A stretch of DNA of 12,142 nt from Ruminococcaceae bacterium UBA5413 (GCA_002409585.1 DHNP01000026.1:1-12142), one strand, 5' to 3'; numbered from the stretch's first letter, positions 1 through 5,913 are shown. The notes: generated by a model from the letters alone, not told the origin. Program-made: numbers and translations.

Positions 1-22
1 CGGCGTTTTGTCTTCAGGCTGA

Positions 23-60
23 CAAGCCCGAAAAGAGATTTTAGTCTCTTTCCGGGCTTG
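23..60 (-). terminator. 16-bp stem-loop downstream of the small minus-strand gene
   Basis: Arms at 23-38 and 45-60 enclose a 6-base loop. Read as minus-strand RNA, all 16 pairs form because the single imperfect position is a G-U wobble. Read as plus-strand RNA the same position is an A-C mismatch. This asymmetry suggests the hairpin is used on minus-strand transcripts, placing it 3' of the small gene ending at 93. There is no clear U-tract after the stem on either strand, so it may be a transcript-end stabiliser rather than a classic intrinsic terminator. A plus-strand gene could also end with the TGA at 20-22, just before it, and use it less well. Confidence 0.45.
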
Positions 61-92
61 CCGACGTCTCGGGAACTTTTTCGGGCAATATA

Positions 93-230
93 TCAGTCTT
101 TGCAGTTTTTTTCGTTTTTAGCATCCGTACACTGGGTGCCGTTTTTCTTGTCCTTGTTTTCGCAATTTTTCTCTTGCTTGGCATTGTCAGCGTTTTTCTG
201 CATGTTTTGTTTTTGCTGCTGTTTATTCAA
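93..230 (-). CDS. Small Lys/Asn/Gln-rich protein with three cysteines, unknown function
   Basis: This is a 45-residue reading frame starting with TTG at 230 and ending with TGA at 93-95. Support for the start is a strong ribosome binding site, AAAGGGGG, seven bases upstream. The protein is extremely hydrophilic, dominated by Lys, Asn, Gln, Glu and Asp, with no hydrophobic segment and hence no signal peptide or membrane span. Cysteines lie at residues 23, 34 and 43, and short KNC-x-KD-like units recur near residues 22-27 and 41-45. It is likely disordered. I do not recognise a family. The composition resembles small spore-associated proteins, and a possible sporulation-type promoter lies upstream, but a spore role is only inference. 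The frame is below the usual length cutoff of gene finders, so it may be unannotated. Confidence 0.6.
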   Translation of the reverse strand: MNKQQQKQNMQKNADNAKQEKNCENKDKKNGTQCTDAKNEKNCKD

Positions 231-237
231 GGTATCA

Positions 238-245
238 CCCCCTTT
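238..245 (-). promoter_or_regulatory. Strong ribosome binding site fixing a TTG start
   Basis: On the minus strand the sequence reads AAAGGGGG followed by TGATACC and then TTG. The GGGGGTGAT stretch pairs well with the 3' end of 16S rRNA at good spacing. This is the main evidence that the 45-residue frame at 93-230 is translated from a TTG. Confidence 0.65.
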
Positions 246-251
246 ACGCTT

Positions 252-280
252 TATTATTTGTACAAAAAAGGTGAATATAC
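252..280 (-). promoter_or_regulatory. Possible forespore-type (sigma F/G) promoter
   Basis: On the minus strand GTATA (276-280) is followed by a 17-base spacer and AATAATA (252-258). This resembles the known sigma G pattern of GHATR, 17-18 bases, CATWNTA, with one -10 mismatch. The predicted transcript would begin only a few bases before the ribosome binding site, which is unusually tight. The region is AT-rich, so chance matches are easy. The call is tentative. Confidence 0.22.
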
Positions 281-380
281 AAATATTTCTATAAAACTTT
301 ACAGTAGCGGCTTACGCGCTGTATCCGCGCATTATTTCAGTACAGCACGGCATACTAACGGTAAAAGTGAAACTTAAAGC

Positions 381-387
381 GGAGGTG
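381..387 (+). promoter_or_regulatory. Ribosome binding site GGAGGTG deciding a TTG start
   Basis: GGAGGTG stands seven bases before the TTG at 394-396. An in-frame GTG lies upstream at 367 but has no comparable site before it, so translation most likely begins at 394. Confidence 0.7.
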
Positions 388-393
388 AAAATA

Positions 394-582
394 TTGGATT
401 ACTCAGGATTTAAGGAGTTTCCGTTCCCTTCAAAGCTTGACGGTGAAAGCCTCAAAGTAAAAAACTACTTCATGCTGCTGCCCGACAGCGCGCAGATAAA
501 GCTGCTGAACGGATGCAAATCGTATGGGGAATTTTACAGCCGCGTCAAAAAAGAAATGCCGGCAGCAGGCACTGACGCCTGA
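394..582 (+). CDS. Small conserved-looking protein of unknown function (62 aa)
   Basis: Sixty-two residues from a TTG start with a strong GGAGGTG site; an upstream in-frame GTG at 367 would add nine residues without a good site. The protein has balanced composition, with aromatic and proline residues early (FKEFPFP, residues 6-12), a central hydrophobic stretch (NYFMLLPDSAQIKLLNG) and a basic Tyr/Phe-containing tail. There is no signal peptide or membrane helix. It reads like a real folded small protein, but I do not recognise the family and give no function. It faces away from the small gene at 93-230 and converges on pcrA. Its last codons (from about 547) coincide with the hairpin and T-tract of the pcrA terminator on the other strand, which may constrain its C-terminus. 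Confidence 0.65.
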   Translation: MDYSGFKEFPFPSKLDGESLKVKNYFMLLPDSAQIKLLNGCKSYGEFYSRVKKEMPAAGTDA

Positions 583-596
583 CACTGCCGGCATTT
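547..596 (-). terminator. Intrinsic terminator of the helicase gene, overlapping the convergent ORF
   Basis: A perfect 12-bp inverted repeat (554-565 with 585-596) encloses a second 5-bp stem (566-570 with 577-581). On the minus strand the stem is followed by C and six T (547-552), the classic layout of a Rho-independent terminator. It begins 18 bases past the stop of pcrA. On the plus strand only three T end the stem, so it is a weaker terminator there, although it sits exactly at the end of the 394-582 gene and could serve both directions. Confidence 0.85.
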
Positions 597-614
597 AAAC
601 CTGCCGATTTTATC

Positions 615-2996
615 TTATTGCTTTTGCAGATGGGCAAAATTTGCCATGAGTTTTTTTGTGCCGGCTTTGTCAAAAGCAATTTCCAGCAGAGCATCATTGC
701 CCATTTTTTCAGAAGATAAGATTATCCCGTTCCCAAAAGTTTTATGGAAAACACTGTCACCAGTTTTAAAGCTTGCGGATAAATTGCCTCCGCCCATTTT
801 CGGCGGCCCGAAGTTACGGGCCGATTCGGTTGTAACAGCCCGCGCTTCCTTTGAGGATATCGGCAGCACCATGCCGGGCGCGGGCTTTTTCCATGCCCTC
901 GCGTGGCTGCGCGAAACTATCTCCGCAGGTATTTCGCTTAAAAAGCGCGACGGTACGTTCCTCTGGCTGTTCCCGTACAGCATGCGGTAGTCAGCGTTTA
1001 AAACGTAAAGCTCCTCTTTTGCCCTTGTTATCGCCACATAAGCAAGCCTGCGCTCCTCTTCCATTTTGCTTTCATTTTCAGTTGACGGCATGCTTGGGAA
1101 AATCCCTTCTTCAAATCCGGGAAGGAACACCACCGGAAATTCAAGCCCTTTTGCGGAGTGCATGGTCATAAGAACGACACTGTCGGAATTTTCATCGTAG
1201 TTGTCAACGTCGGTCATAAGCGAAACTTCTTCCAAAAAGCCGGTAAGGCTCGCCTCATCTCCGTTTTCTTCCTCATACATTTTAATGTTTGAAGCAAGTT
1301 CCCCTACGTTCTCTATCCTTGTCTGCGCATTTTCATCGCCTGACCTTGCGAGTTCGCCGATATAATCCGTTTTGTCGAGTATCATGCGGTACAGTTCACT
1401 CAGGCTCACCTTTTCGGAAACATCGGTAAGCGAGTCTATCATGGAGGCAAACTGCAAAAGCTTTTGGCACGAGCGCTTCAGCGGCTCGAACCTGTCGGCA
1501 TTTTGGAGTACATAAAAAAGGTTTTCGCCAATATCAGAGGCTATCTGCGAAGCCTTTGATATTGTCTTGGCGCCTATGGAACGTTTAGGTGAATTTATTA
1601 TCCTTCTCAGGCGGACTTCGTCGTCATGGTTGCTTACGACGCTCAGGTAAGACGTCATGTCCATGATTTCCTTGCGGTCGTAAAACCTGTGCCCCCCTAT
1701 GACCCTGTACGGTATGCCTGACTTTACAAATACTTTTTCGAGCATGCTTGACTGCGTGTTCATGCGGTACAAAACCGCAAAGTCCGAAAACCTGCGTCCA
1801 CCGCTTACCTCGTCAAGTATTTTTTTGCAGATACTGCTGGCTTCATCCTGCTCGCTTGCGGCCGTATGAACAGCGATATCAGCGCCGGCGGGGTTATCAG
1901 TCCACAAAGTTTTGCCTTTTCTGCTTTTGTTGTTAGCTATCACGGCATTTGCGGCCTGTAATATTTTTTTTGTAGACCTGTAATTCTGCTCCAAGCGGAT
2001 TACCTTGGCATCCGGAAATGTTTTTTCAAAGCCCAGTATATTCTCTATGGTAGCGCCCCTGAAGCCGTAGATGCTCTGGTCGTCGTCGCCTACAACGCAC
2101 AGGTTACGCGATTTTTGCGAGAGAAGTTTTATGAGAAGGTACTGCGCGTGGCTCGTGTCCTGGTACTCGTCGACAAGTACATATTTGAATTTTTCGTTAT
2201 AATACTCAAGTATATCCGGATTGTTTTGAAGTAAAGCGACCGTATTGTAAATCAAATCGTCGAAATCCATCGCGTCCGCCGACCTGAGTTTAGACTGGTA
2301 CAGTTTATATGCCCTGCCTATGTCAGCCATGCGGCTGTCGGTACCCGCCTGAAGTATGTACTCGTCGGGGCCCGTCATGCTGTCTTTAGCGCGCGAAACG
2401 GCTGACAAAATCGACTTGCACGGAAGTATCTTATCATCTATCCCAAGCTGTTTCTGACATTCTTTCATAACACGCTTGGAGTCGTCAGCTGAATAAACGG
2501 TAAAATGGGCTTTATAGCCTATCCTTTCAGCGTACCTCCTCAGCATGCGCGAACACGCTGAGTGGAACGTGGAAGCCCGCACATTCCTGCCATCTTCACC
2601 GAGTAAATCTGAAAGGCGCTTTTTAAGTTCGTCGGCCGCCTTGTTGGTAAAAGTTATGGCAAGTATGTTCCACGCGCTGCACCGACCGGACGCGAGCCTG
2701 TCCCTCACCTCGGGCAGGAGCGTGCCGCTGCCGTCAAGAAAATTATATATATTGTCAAGTTCCGCGGCTGACAGCCCGCCGCCGCCTTTGCTCTCGTAAG
2801 CATTGCCGTACCTTACTATATTCGCTATCCTGTTTACAAGAACCGTCGTTTTCCCGCTTCCGGCGCCTGCTAAAATGAGCAGCGGGCCGTTTACGCTGAA
2901 CACCGCTTCCCGCTGCCTGTCATTCATTTTAGAGAATTCTTTCTCAAGCACCTTACGCCGCAGAGTCACTAAACCGTTATCCTTCAAATTTTCCAT
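615..2996 (-). CDS. pcrA: UvrD/PcrA-type superfamily 1 DNA helicase
   Basis: This 793-residue protein is an ATP-dependent 3'-5' DNA helicase of the PcrA/UvrD family, which acts in nucleotide excision repair, removal of RecA filaments, conflict resolution and rolling-circle replication. Visible motifs: Q-motif (Q28), Walker A AGAGSGKT (43-50), motif Ia ITFTNKAADELKKR (114-127), TFHS (143-146), Walker B VDEYQD (275-280), GDDDQSIYGFRGA (from 303), LEQNYRST, TMHSAKGLEFPVVFLPG and RRLAYVAITRAKEEL. The last about 50 residues (GDSVFHKTFGNG onward) match the PcrA C-terminal Tudor-like domain. Compared with Bacillus PcrA there is an extra stretch of about 40 residues (roughly 64-106) between motifs I and Ia, which accounts for much of its extra length. 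The start is supported by GGCGGTG five bases before the ATG. It is probably transcribed alone. Confidence 0.95.
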   Translation of the reverse strand: MENLKDNGLVTLRRKVLEKEFSKMNDRQREAVFSVNGPLLILAGAGSGKTTVLVNRIANIVRYGNAYESKGGGGLSAAELDNIYNFLDGSGTLLPEVRDRLASGRCSAWNILAITFTNKAADELKKRLSDLLGEDGRNVRASTFHSACSRMLRRYAERIGYKAHFTVYSADDSKRVMKECQKQLGIDDKILPCKSILSAVSRAKDSMTGPDEYILQAGTDSRMADIGRAYKLYQSKLRSADAMDFDDLIYNTVALLQNNPDILEYYNEKFKYVLVDEYQDTSHAQYLLIKLLSQKSRNLCVVGDDDQSIYGFRGATIENILGFEKTFPDAKVIRLEQNYRSTKKILQAANAVIANNKSRKGKTLWTDNPAGADIAVHTAASEQDEASSICKKILDEVSGGRRFSDFAVLYRMNTQSSMLEKVFVKSGIPYRVIGGHRFYDRKEIMDMTSYLSVVSNHDDEVRLRRIINSPKRSIGAKTISKASQIASDIGENLFYVLQNADRFEPLKRSCQKLLQFASMIDSLTDVSEKVSLSELYRMILDKTDYIGELARSGDENAQTRIENVGELASNIKMYEEENGDEASLTGFLEEVSLMTDVDNYDENSDSVVLMTMHSAKGLEFPVVFLPGFEEGIFPSMPSTENESKMEEERRLAYVAITRAKEELYVLNADYRMLYGNSQRNVPSRFLSEIPAEIVSRSHARAWKKPAPGMVLPISSKEARAVTTESARNFGPPKMGGGNLSASFKTGDSVFHKTFGNGIILSSEKMGNDALLEIAFDKAGTKKLMANFAHLQKQ

Positions 2997-3002
2997 TTAA
3001 AC

Positions 3003-3036
3003 ACCGCCAGATTTATATTTGGGCGGTAAAAGCCCA
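3003..3036 (-). promoter_or_regulatory. Two mutually exclusive hairpins in the pcrA leader
   Basis: In the minus-strand leader RNA, UGGGC (3036-3032) can pair with GCCCA (3024-3020). Alternatively ACCGCC (3027-3022) can pair with GGCGGU (3008-3003), which is the pcrA ribosome binding site. The two pairings share bases 3022-3024, so only one can form. Stems are only 5-6 bp with loops of 7 and 13 bases. This could modulate translation, but may be chance. Confidence 0.3.
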
Positions 3037-3059
3037 TTTTGCACAGCAATACGTTATTT

Positions 3060-3088
3060 ATTATACAATATTTTTGTTCAAATAGCAA
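3060..3088 (-). promoter_or_regulatory. Probable sigma-A promoter for pcrA
   Basis: On the minus strand TTGCTA (3083-3088) is followed by 17 bases and a perfect TATAAT (3060-3065). The predicted start near 3053 gives a leader of about 56 bases before the pcrA ATG. A second TATAAT lies at 3095-3100 with a poorer -35 (TTGGCG at 3117-3122, 16-base spacer) and could be an alternative. Confidence 0.6.
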
Positions 3089-3106
3089 ATTTGCATTATA
3101 CGATGC

Positions 3107-3130
3107 AAAAAGCGCCCGCCAAGGCGGCTG
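3107..3130 (-). terminator. Possible second terminator after the cotJ operon
   Basis: On the minus strand a GC-rich imperfect hairpin (AGCCGC, loop CTTG, GC-G-GGC) is followed by GCTTTTTGCAT. The same 11-base tail, GCTTTTTGCAT, follows the stronger terminator at 3225-3261, so this may be a backup copy. The stem has a bulge and is short. No gene lies between the two. Confidence 0.3.
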
Positions 3131-3224
3131 TAAAACTCCCTGGCAGCCTTTATATAATTAAATGCAGCGGGGCATAATACTTTCAAAGCTGCGTTTTTGC
3201 GCGCGCCTGCCGCCCTCAAAATGC

Positions 3225-3261
3225 AAAAAGCACCGTCCGGCGGTATATTGCGGACAGTGCT
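3225..3261 (-). terminator. Intrinsic terminator of the cotJ operon
   Basis: An 11-bp stem (3251-3261 with 3229-3239, one G-U wobble) encloses an 11-base loop and is followed on the minus strand by TTTTT (3225-3229). It starts about 20 bases after the cotJC stop codon, ending the cotJABC transcript. Confidence 0.88.
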
Positions 3262-3281
3262 TAACTTTAACCGGAGCTATA

Positions 3282-3884
3282 TTATTTTTTATCGAACTGC
3301 GGGTTGAAAGCGTAGAAATTTTTAGAATCAAGGCTGTCCGTAATTATGCGCAGCCCTTCGCCAAAGCGCTGGTAATGCACAACCTCACGTTCACGCAGAA
3401 AACGTATCGCATCCCTTACGTCCGGGTCATCGCCGCAGTACCTCAGGATATTATCATAAGTGAGCCTTGCCTTTTGTTCCGCCGCCAAATCTTCATGGAT
3501 GTCTGCTATGGAATCTCCCGTAGAAGAAAGGGCTGCTGCTGTAAACGGCTCGCCGGAAGCATCCTGCGGGTAAATGCCTGTCGTATGATTTATAAAATAT
3601 GCATCGTAGCCCGCTTCTTTTATTTGTTCCGGAGTAAGGTTGCGTGTAAGCTGGTACACTATGGTGCCTACCATCTCGAGATGCCCCAGCTCTTCCGTCC
3701 CAATGTCAGTCAATATCGCCTTTAACTCGGGGTTAGGCATGGTATACCTCTGGCTCAGGTACCTCAGCGAGGCACCTATTTCCCCGTGCGGCCCGCCGTA
3801 CTGTGCGGCTATAAGCTTTGCGAGCGCTGGGTTGGAGTTCTTAATTTTAATAGGATATTGCAGCCTTTTTTCGTAAACCCACAT
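3282..3884 (-). CDS. cotJC: Spore coat protein CotJC, manganese-catalase family
   Basis: This 200-residue protein matches CotJC, a spore-coat member of the ferritin-like di-manganese catalase family. The N-terminus MWVYEKRLQYP is characteristic. Probable metal ligands are E35 (in GEIGASLRY), E65 and H68 (GTEELGHLE), E136 (DLAAEQKAR) and H170 (REREVVH), placed much as in Lactobacillus plantarum Mn-catalase at the first three sites. So it may retain peroxide-removing ability, though activity is not shown by sequence. It lacks the long C-terminal arm of soluble Mn-catalases, as is usual for CotJC. It is the last gene of cotJA-cotJB-cotJC, four bases after cotJB, with a GAGGGG site inside the end of cotJB. 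In B. subtilis the cotJ operon is made in the mother cell under sigma E. Confidence 0.95.
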   Translation of the reverse strand: MWVYEKRLQYPIKIKNSNPALAKLIAAQYGGPHGEIGASLRYLSQRYTMPNPELKAILTDIGTEELGHLEMVGTIVYQLTRNLTPEQIKEAGYDAYFINHTTGIYPQDASGEPFTAAALSSTGDSIADIHEDLAAEQKARLTYDNILRYCGDDPDVRDAIRFLREREVVHYQRFGEGLRIITDSLDSKNFYAFNPQFDKK

Positions 3885-3888
3885 AGCT

Positions 3889-4143
3889 TCAGTTCCCCTC
3901 CCCTGTTTCCCACGGCCATGGGCTTGCTATCCATGCCCACCTGTTCGTGTTGCTGCTGTTTTCATTTATAGGGCCGTATGATTTTTCATACTGCGCTACG
4001 AGTACGGCGGTGGTTTTTTTGTATGAATTAAGCTTATCCGCCGCCTCGCAGTCGCCCGGATGGGTGTCAAGGTATATGTGCAGCTCCCACATGGCAAACT
4101 CGTTAGCGTTTATACTGCGCATAAGCTTTTCCTGCTCGGTCAT
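3889..4143 (-). CDS. cotJB: Spore coat protein CotJB
   Basis: This 84-residue protein has the family hallmarks: a central LHIYLDTHPGD segment (residues 21-31), the YEKSYGPI segment and the terminal tryptophan-rich WAWIASPWPWE. CotJB is a small component that assembles with CotJA and CotJC in the inner spore coat; its biochemical role is not known. Its ATG overlaps the TGA of cotJA in an ATGA, indicating translational coupling. A GGGAG-type ribosome binding site lies inside the end of cotJA. Length and order are normal for the family. Confidence 0.93.
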   Translation of the reverse strand: MTEQEKLMRSINANEFAMWELHIYLDTHPGDCEAADKLNSYKKTTAVLVAQYEKSYGPINENSSNTNRWAWIASPWPWETGEGN

Positions 4144-4364
4144 CTTCCCACTCCCCCGCCTAAAAAAGGTTTATTTAACTCCGGAAAAATAGTCCCGTTT
4201 TGAAGGCCCTTCTCCGGGTCGTAAGTTGTTTTAAGCTGCTGAAACGGCACGTACGCCATGGCTTCCGGCGTTTCCTGCGGGAACGGGCGCCTGTTCGGAA
4301 GGCAGTCGCTGCCTTTGGCATATTTTGCCGTTACTGTTGTAAGCAAAGACATATTATCGTTCAT
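4140..4364 (-). CDS. cotJA: Spore coat protein CotJA
   Basis: This 74-residue protein has the CotJA signature AYVPFQQLKTTYDPEKGL followed by NGTIFPELNKPF. It is needed with CotJB for coat assembly of CotJC in Bacillus. The start at 4364 is chosen because AAGGAG lies eight bases upstream. The frame stays open to 4457, but that 31-residue extension has no ribosome binding site and does not resemble the family. It is the first gene of the cotJ operon. I could not identify a convincing sigma E promoter: an ACATATT resembling a -35 lies upstream near 4405, but no matching -10 follows at proper spacing. Confidence 0.92.
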   Translation of the reverse strand: MNDNMSLLTTVTAKYAKGSDCLPNRRPFPQETPEAMAYVPFQQLKTTYDPEKGLQNGTIFPELNKPFLGGGVGR

Positions 4365-4467
4365 GCTGTATTCTCCTTTCAAAATATTTTTATAATCTAT
4401 ATCATAATATGTGCCTTTAATTCCGTGGTTCAGGTATTTACCGGCCGGCTGGCACAAACTGATGTTC

Positions 4468-4481
4468 TAAGATGCATCTTA
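4468..4481. repeat. 14-bp perfect palindrome between cotJ and thl operons
   Basis: TAAGATGCATCTTA is a perfect palindrome. It lies about 105 bases upstream of the cotJA start and 107 bases before the -35 of the butyrate promoter. On the plus strand it is followed by AATTTTTTATG. It could be a dimeric regulator site or a weak hairpin; I do not recognise the motif. Confidence 0.35.
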
Positions 4482-4574
4482 AATTTTTTATGCAATTATT
4501 CTATTAATTCCAACACATTCTGCAATTTTACGATGATTTTATTTAAACTAAAAAATTATTTTTCACTTTTTGTA

Positions 4575-4603
4575 TTGCATGTCAAACCTATTTGTGATAT
4601 ATT
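4575..4603 (+). promoter_or_regulatory. Extended -10 promoter of the butyrate operon
   Basis: TTGCAT (4575-4580) is followed by a 17-base spacer and TATATT (4598-4603). The -10 is immediately preceded by TGA (4595-4597), the TGN extension that compensates for a weak -35. Transcription would begin near 4610, giving a leader of about 90 bases before the thl ATG. The -10 lies inside a Rex-like operator. Confidence 0.6.
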
Positions 4604-4609
4604 TAACAC
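4592..4609 (+). promoter_or_regulatory. Rex-type redox operator
   Basis: TTGTGAT-ATAT-TTAACAC matches the clostridial Rex consensus TTGTTAA-N4-TTAACAA at 11 of 14 specified positions. Rex is a repressor that senses the NADH/NAD+ ratio and is known to control butyrate-pathway genes in Clostridium acetobutylicum and relatives. The site covers the -10 of the predicted promoter, as expected for repression released when NADH builds up. The consensus match and position are visible; binding is inferred. Confidence 0.6.
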
Positions 4610-4619
4610 AGTACTTTTT

Positions 4620-4636
4620 TTGAGATTGGCTCTCAA
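4620..4636 (+). repeat. Short hairpin in the thl leader
   Basis: TTGAGA (4620-4625) and TCTCAA (4631-4636) form a 6-bp inverted repeat with a TTGGC loop, about ten bases after the predicted transcription start. It may stabilise the 5' end of the operon mRNA or be an operator half-pair; no function can be assigned. Confidence 0.35.
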
Positions 4637-4699
4637 CAGATTCAGCAAACATCGTTAGATAAACTTAAATATATAAAATACGAAATGGAGGAAATGTAA

Positions 4700-5887
4700 A
4701 TGGCAAAAAAAATTGTTATTGCAGGTGCCTGCCGCACCGCAATAGGTAAAATGGGTGGTATGTTTGCGAACACATCGTCCAAGGACCTCGGCATCACCGT
4801 GGTGAAAGAAGCACTTAAACGTACCGGCATAGCGCCGAGCGAAGTGGATGAAACACTTTTCGGCTGCGTGCTTCAGGCAGGTTTGGGTCAGAACATTGCA
4901 CGCCAGGTTTCCATAGGCGCGGGTATTCCGATAGAAAAACCGGCACTTACCATAAACGACGTGTGCGGTTCAGGGCTTAAGTCGGTTAACCTTGCTGCCG
5001 ATATGATTTTGGCCGGTGAGGCCGACGTTGTAGTCGCAGGCGGCACCGAAAGCATGTCCACGGCTCCGTTTCTTCTCCAGAAAGCCCGCTTCGGCTACAG
5101 AATGAACGACGGGAAACTTGTCGACGAAATGATAAAAGACGGCCTGTGGGACGCTTTTAACAATTACCATATGGGCATAACAGCTGAAAATGTAGCCGAA
5201 AAGTACGGCATAACCCGCAGGATGCAGGATGAATTTGCCGCGGACAGCCAGCAGAAATGTGAAAAGGCAATAGCCGAGGGCAAGTTTAAAGACGAGATAG
5301 TACCGGTTCAGGTTAAAGTAAAGAAAAAGGGCCTTGTAACGTACGATACTGACGAAGGCCCCCGCAGCGGCGTAACGGCAGACAGTATCTCCGGACTTAA
5401 GCCTGCGTTCAAGCCTGACGGAACAGTAACGGCGGCAAACGCCTCCGGCATAAACGATGCGGCCTGCGCTATGGTCGTTATGTCAGAAGAAAAAGCCAAA
5501 GAGCTTGGTGTAAAGCCGTTAGCGACATGGATTGCCGGCGCATGGGCAGGCGTAGACCCGGCTTACATGGGCATAGGCCCCATCGCGGCGACAAAGAAAG
5601 TCATGGCAAAAACCGGCCTTAAAGTCGAGGACATGGACCTTGTCGAAGCAAACGAAGCGTTTGCCGCACAGTCAATAGCAGTCTGCAATGAACTTAAGTT
5701 CGACATGAGTAAAGTAAACGTAAACGGCGGCGCAATAGCACTCGGCCATCCTATCGGTGCTTCCGGGGCTCGTATCCTTACAACCCTCATGTACGAAATG
5801 AAGAAAAGGAACTCCAAGTACGGCCTTGCCACTCTCTGCGTAGGCGGCGGCATGGGTGTCGCTACCATCGTAAAAATGGGCGACTGA
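4700..5887 (+). CDS. thl: Acetyl-CoA C-acetyltransferase (thiolase)
   Basis: This 395-residue biosynthetic thiolase condenses two acetyl-CoA into acetoacetyl-CoA, the entry step to butyrate, in the cytoplasm. The catalytic set is intact: nucleophile C89 in NDVCGSGLKS, N318 in EANEAF, H350 in GHPIGASGAR and C380 in LCVGGGMG. Length and spacing match clostridial ThlA and Zoogloea thiolase. The ATG is preceded by GGAGG at eight bases. It is the first gene of the seven-gene operon behind the Rex-type promoter, followed by crt after 44 bases. A fatty-acid-degrading role is less likely given the neighbours. Confidence 0.96.
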   Translation: MAKKIVIAGACRTAIGKMGGMFANTSSKDLGITVVKEALKRTGIAPSEVDETLFGCVLQAGLGQNIARQVSIGAGIPIEKPALTINDVCGSGLKSVNLAADMILAGEADVVVAGGTESMSTAPFLLQKARFGYRMNDGKLVDEMIKDGLWDAFNNYHMGITAENVAEKYGITRRMQDEFAADSQQKCEKAIAEGKFKDEIVPVQVKVKKKGLVTYDTDEGPRSGVTADSISGLKPAFKPDGTVTAANASGINDAACAMVVMSEEKAKELGVKPLATWIAGAWAGVDPAYMGIGPIAATKKVMAKTGLKVEDMDLVEANEAFAAQSIAVCNELKFDMSKVNVNGGAIALGHPIGASGARILTTLMYEMKKRNSKYGLATLCVGGGMGVATIVKMGD

Positions 5888-5913
5888 CAGCTTTAAACCC
5901 GACTTTATTTATG

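Noticed and set aside
58..294. Plus-strand frame of 78 codons rich in Phe, Cys and Leu
   Set aside because: It is the complement of the Lys/Asn/Gln-rich minus-strand gene at 93-230, has no ribosome binding site, and its odd composition is what the antisense of AAA/AAC-rich codons gives.
3162..3725. Plus-strand frame of 187 codons opposite cotJC
   Set aside because: No family resemblance and no ribosome binding site; it lies antisense to the clearly recognisable cotJC and crosses its terminator.
4380..4415. Sigma E promoter for the cotJ operon
   Set aside because: An ACATATT like a sigma E -35 is present on the minus strand, but no CATACANT-like -10 follows at 13-15 bases. Regulation by sigma E is expected from the family, not seen here.
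4365..4457. N-terminal extension of CotJA by 31 residues
   Set aside because: The ATG at 4364 has a proper AAGGAG site; the extension has none and covers the AT-rich promoter region.
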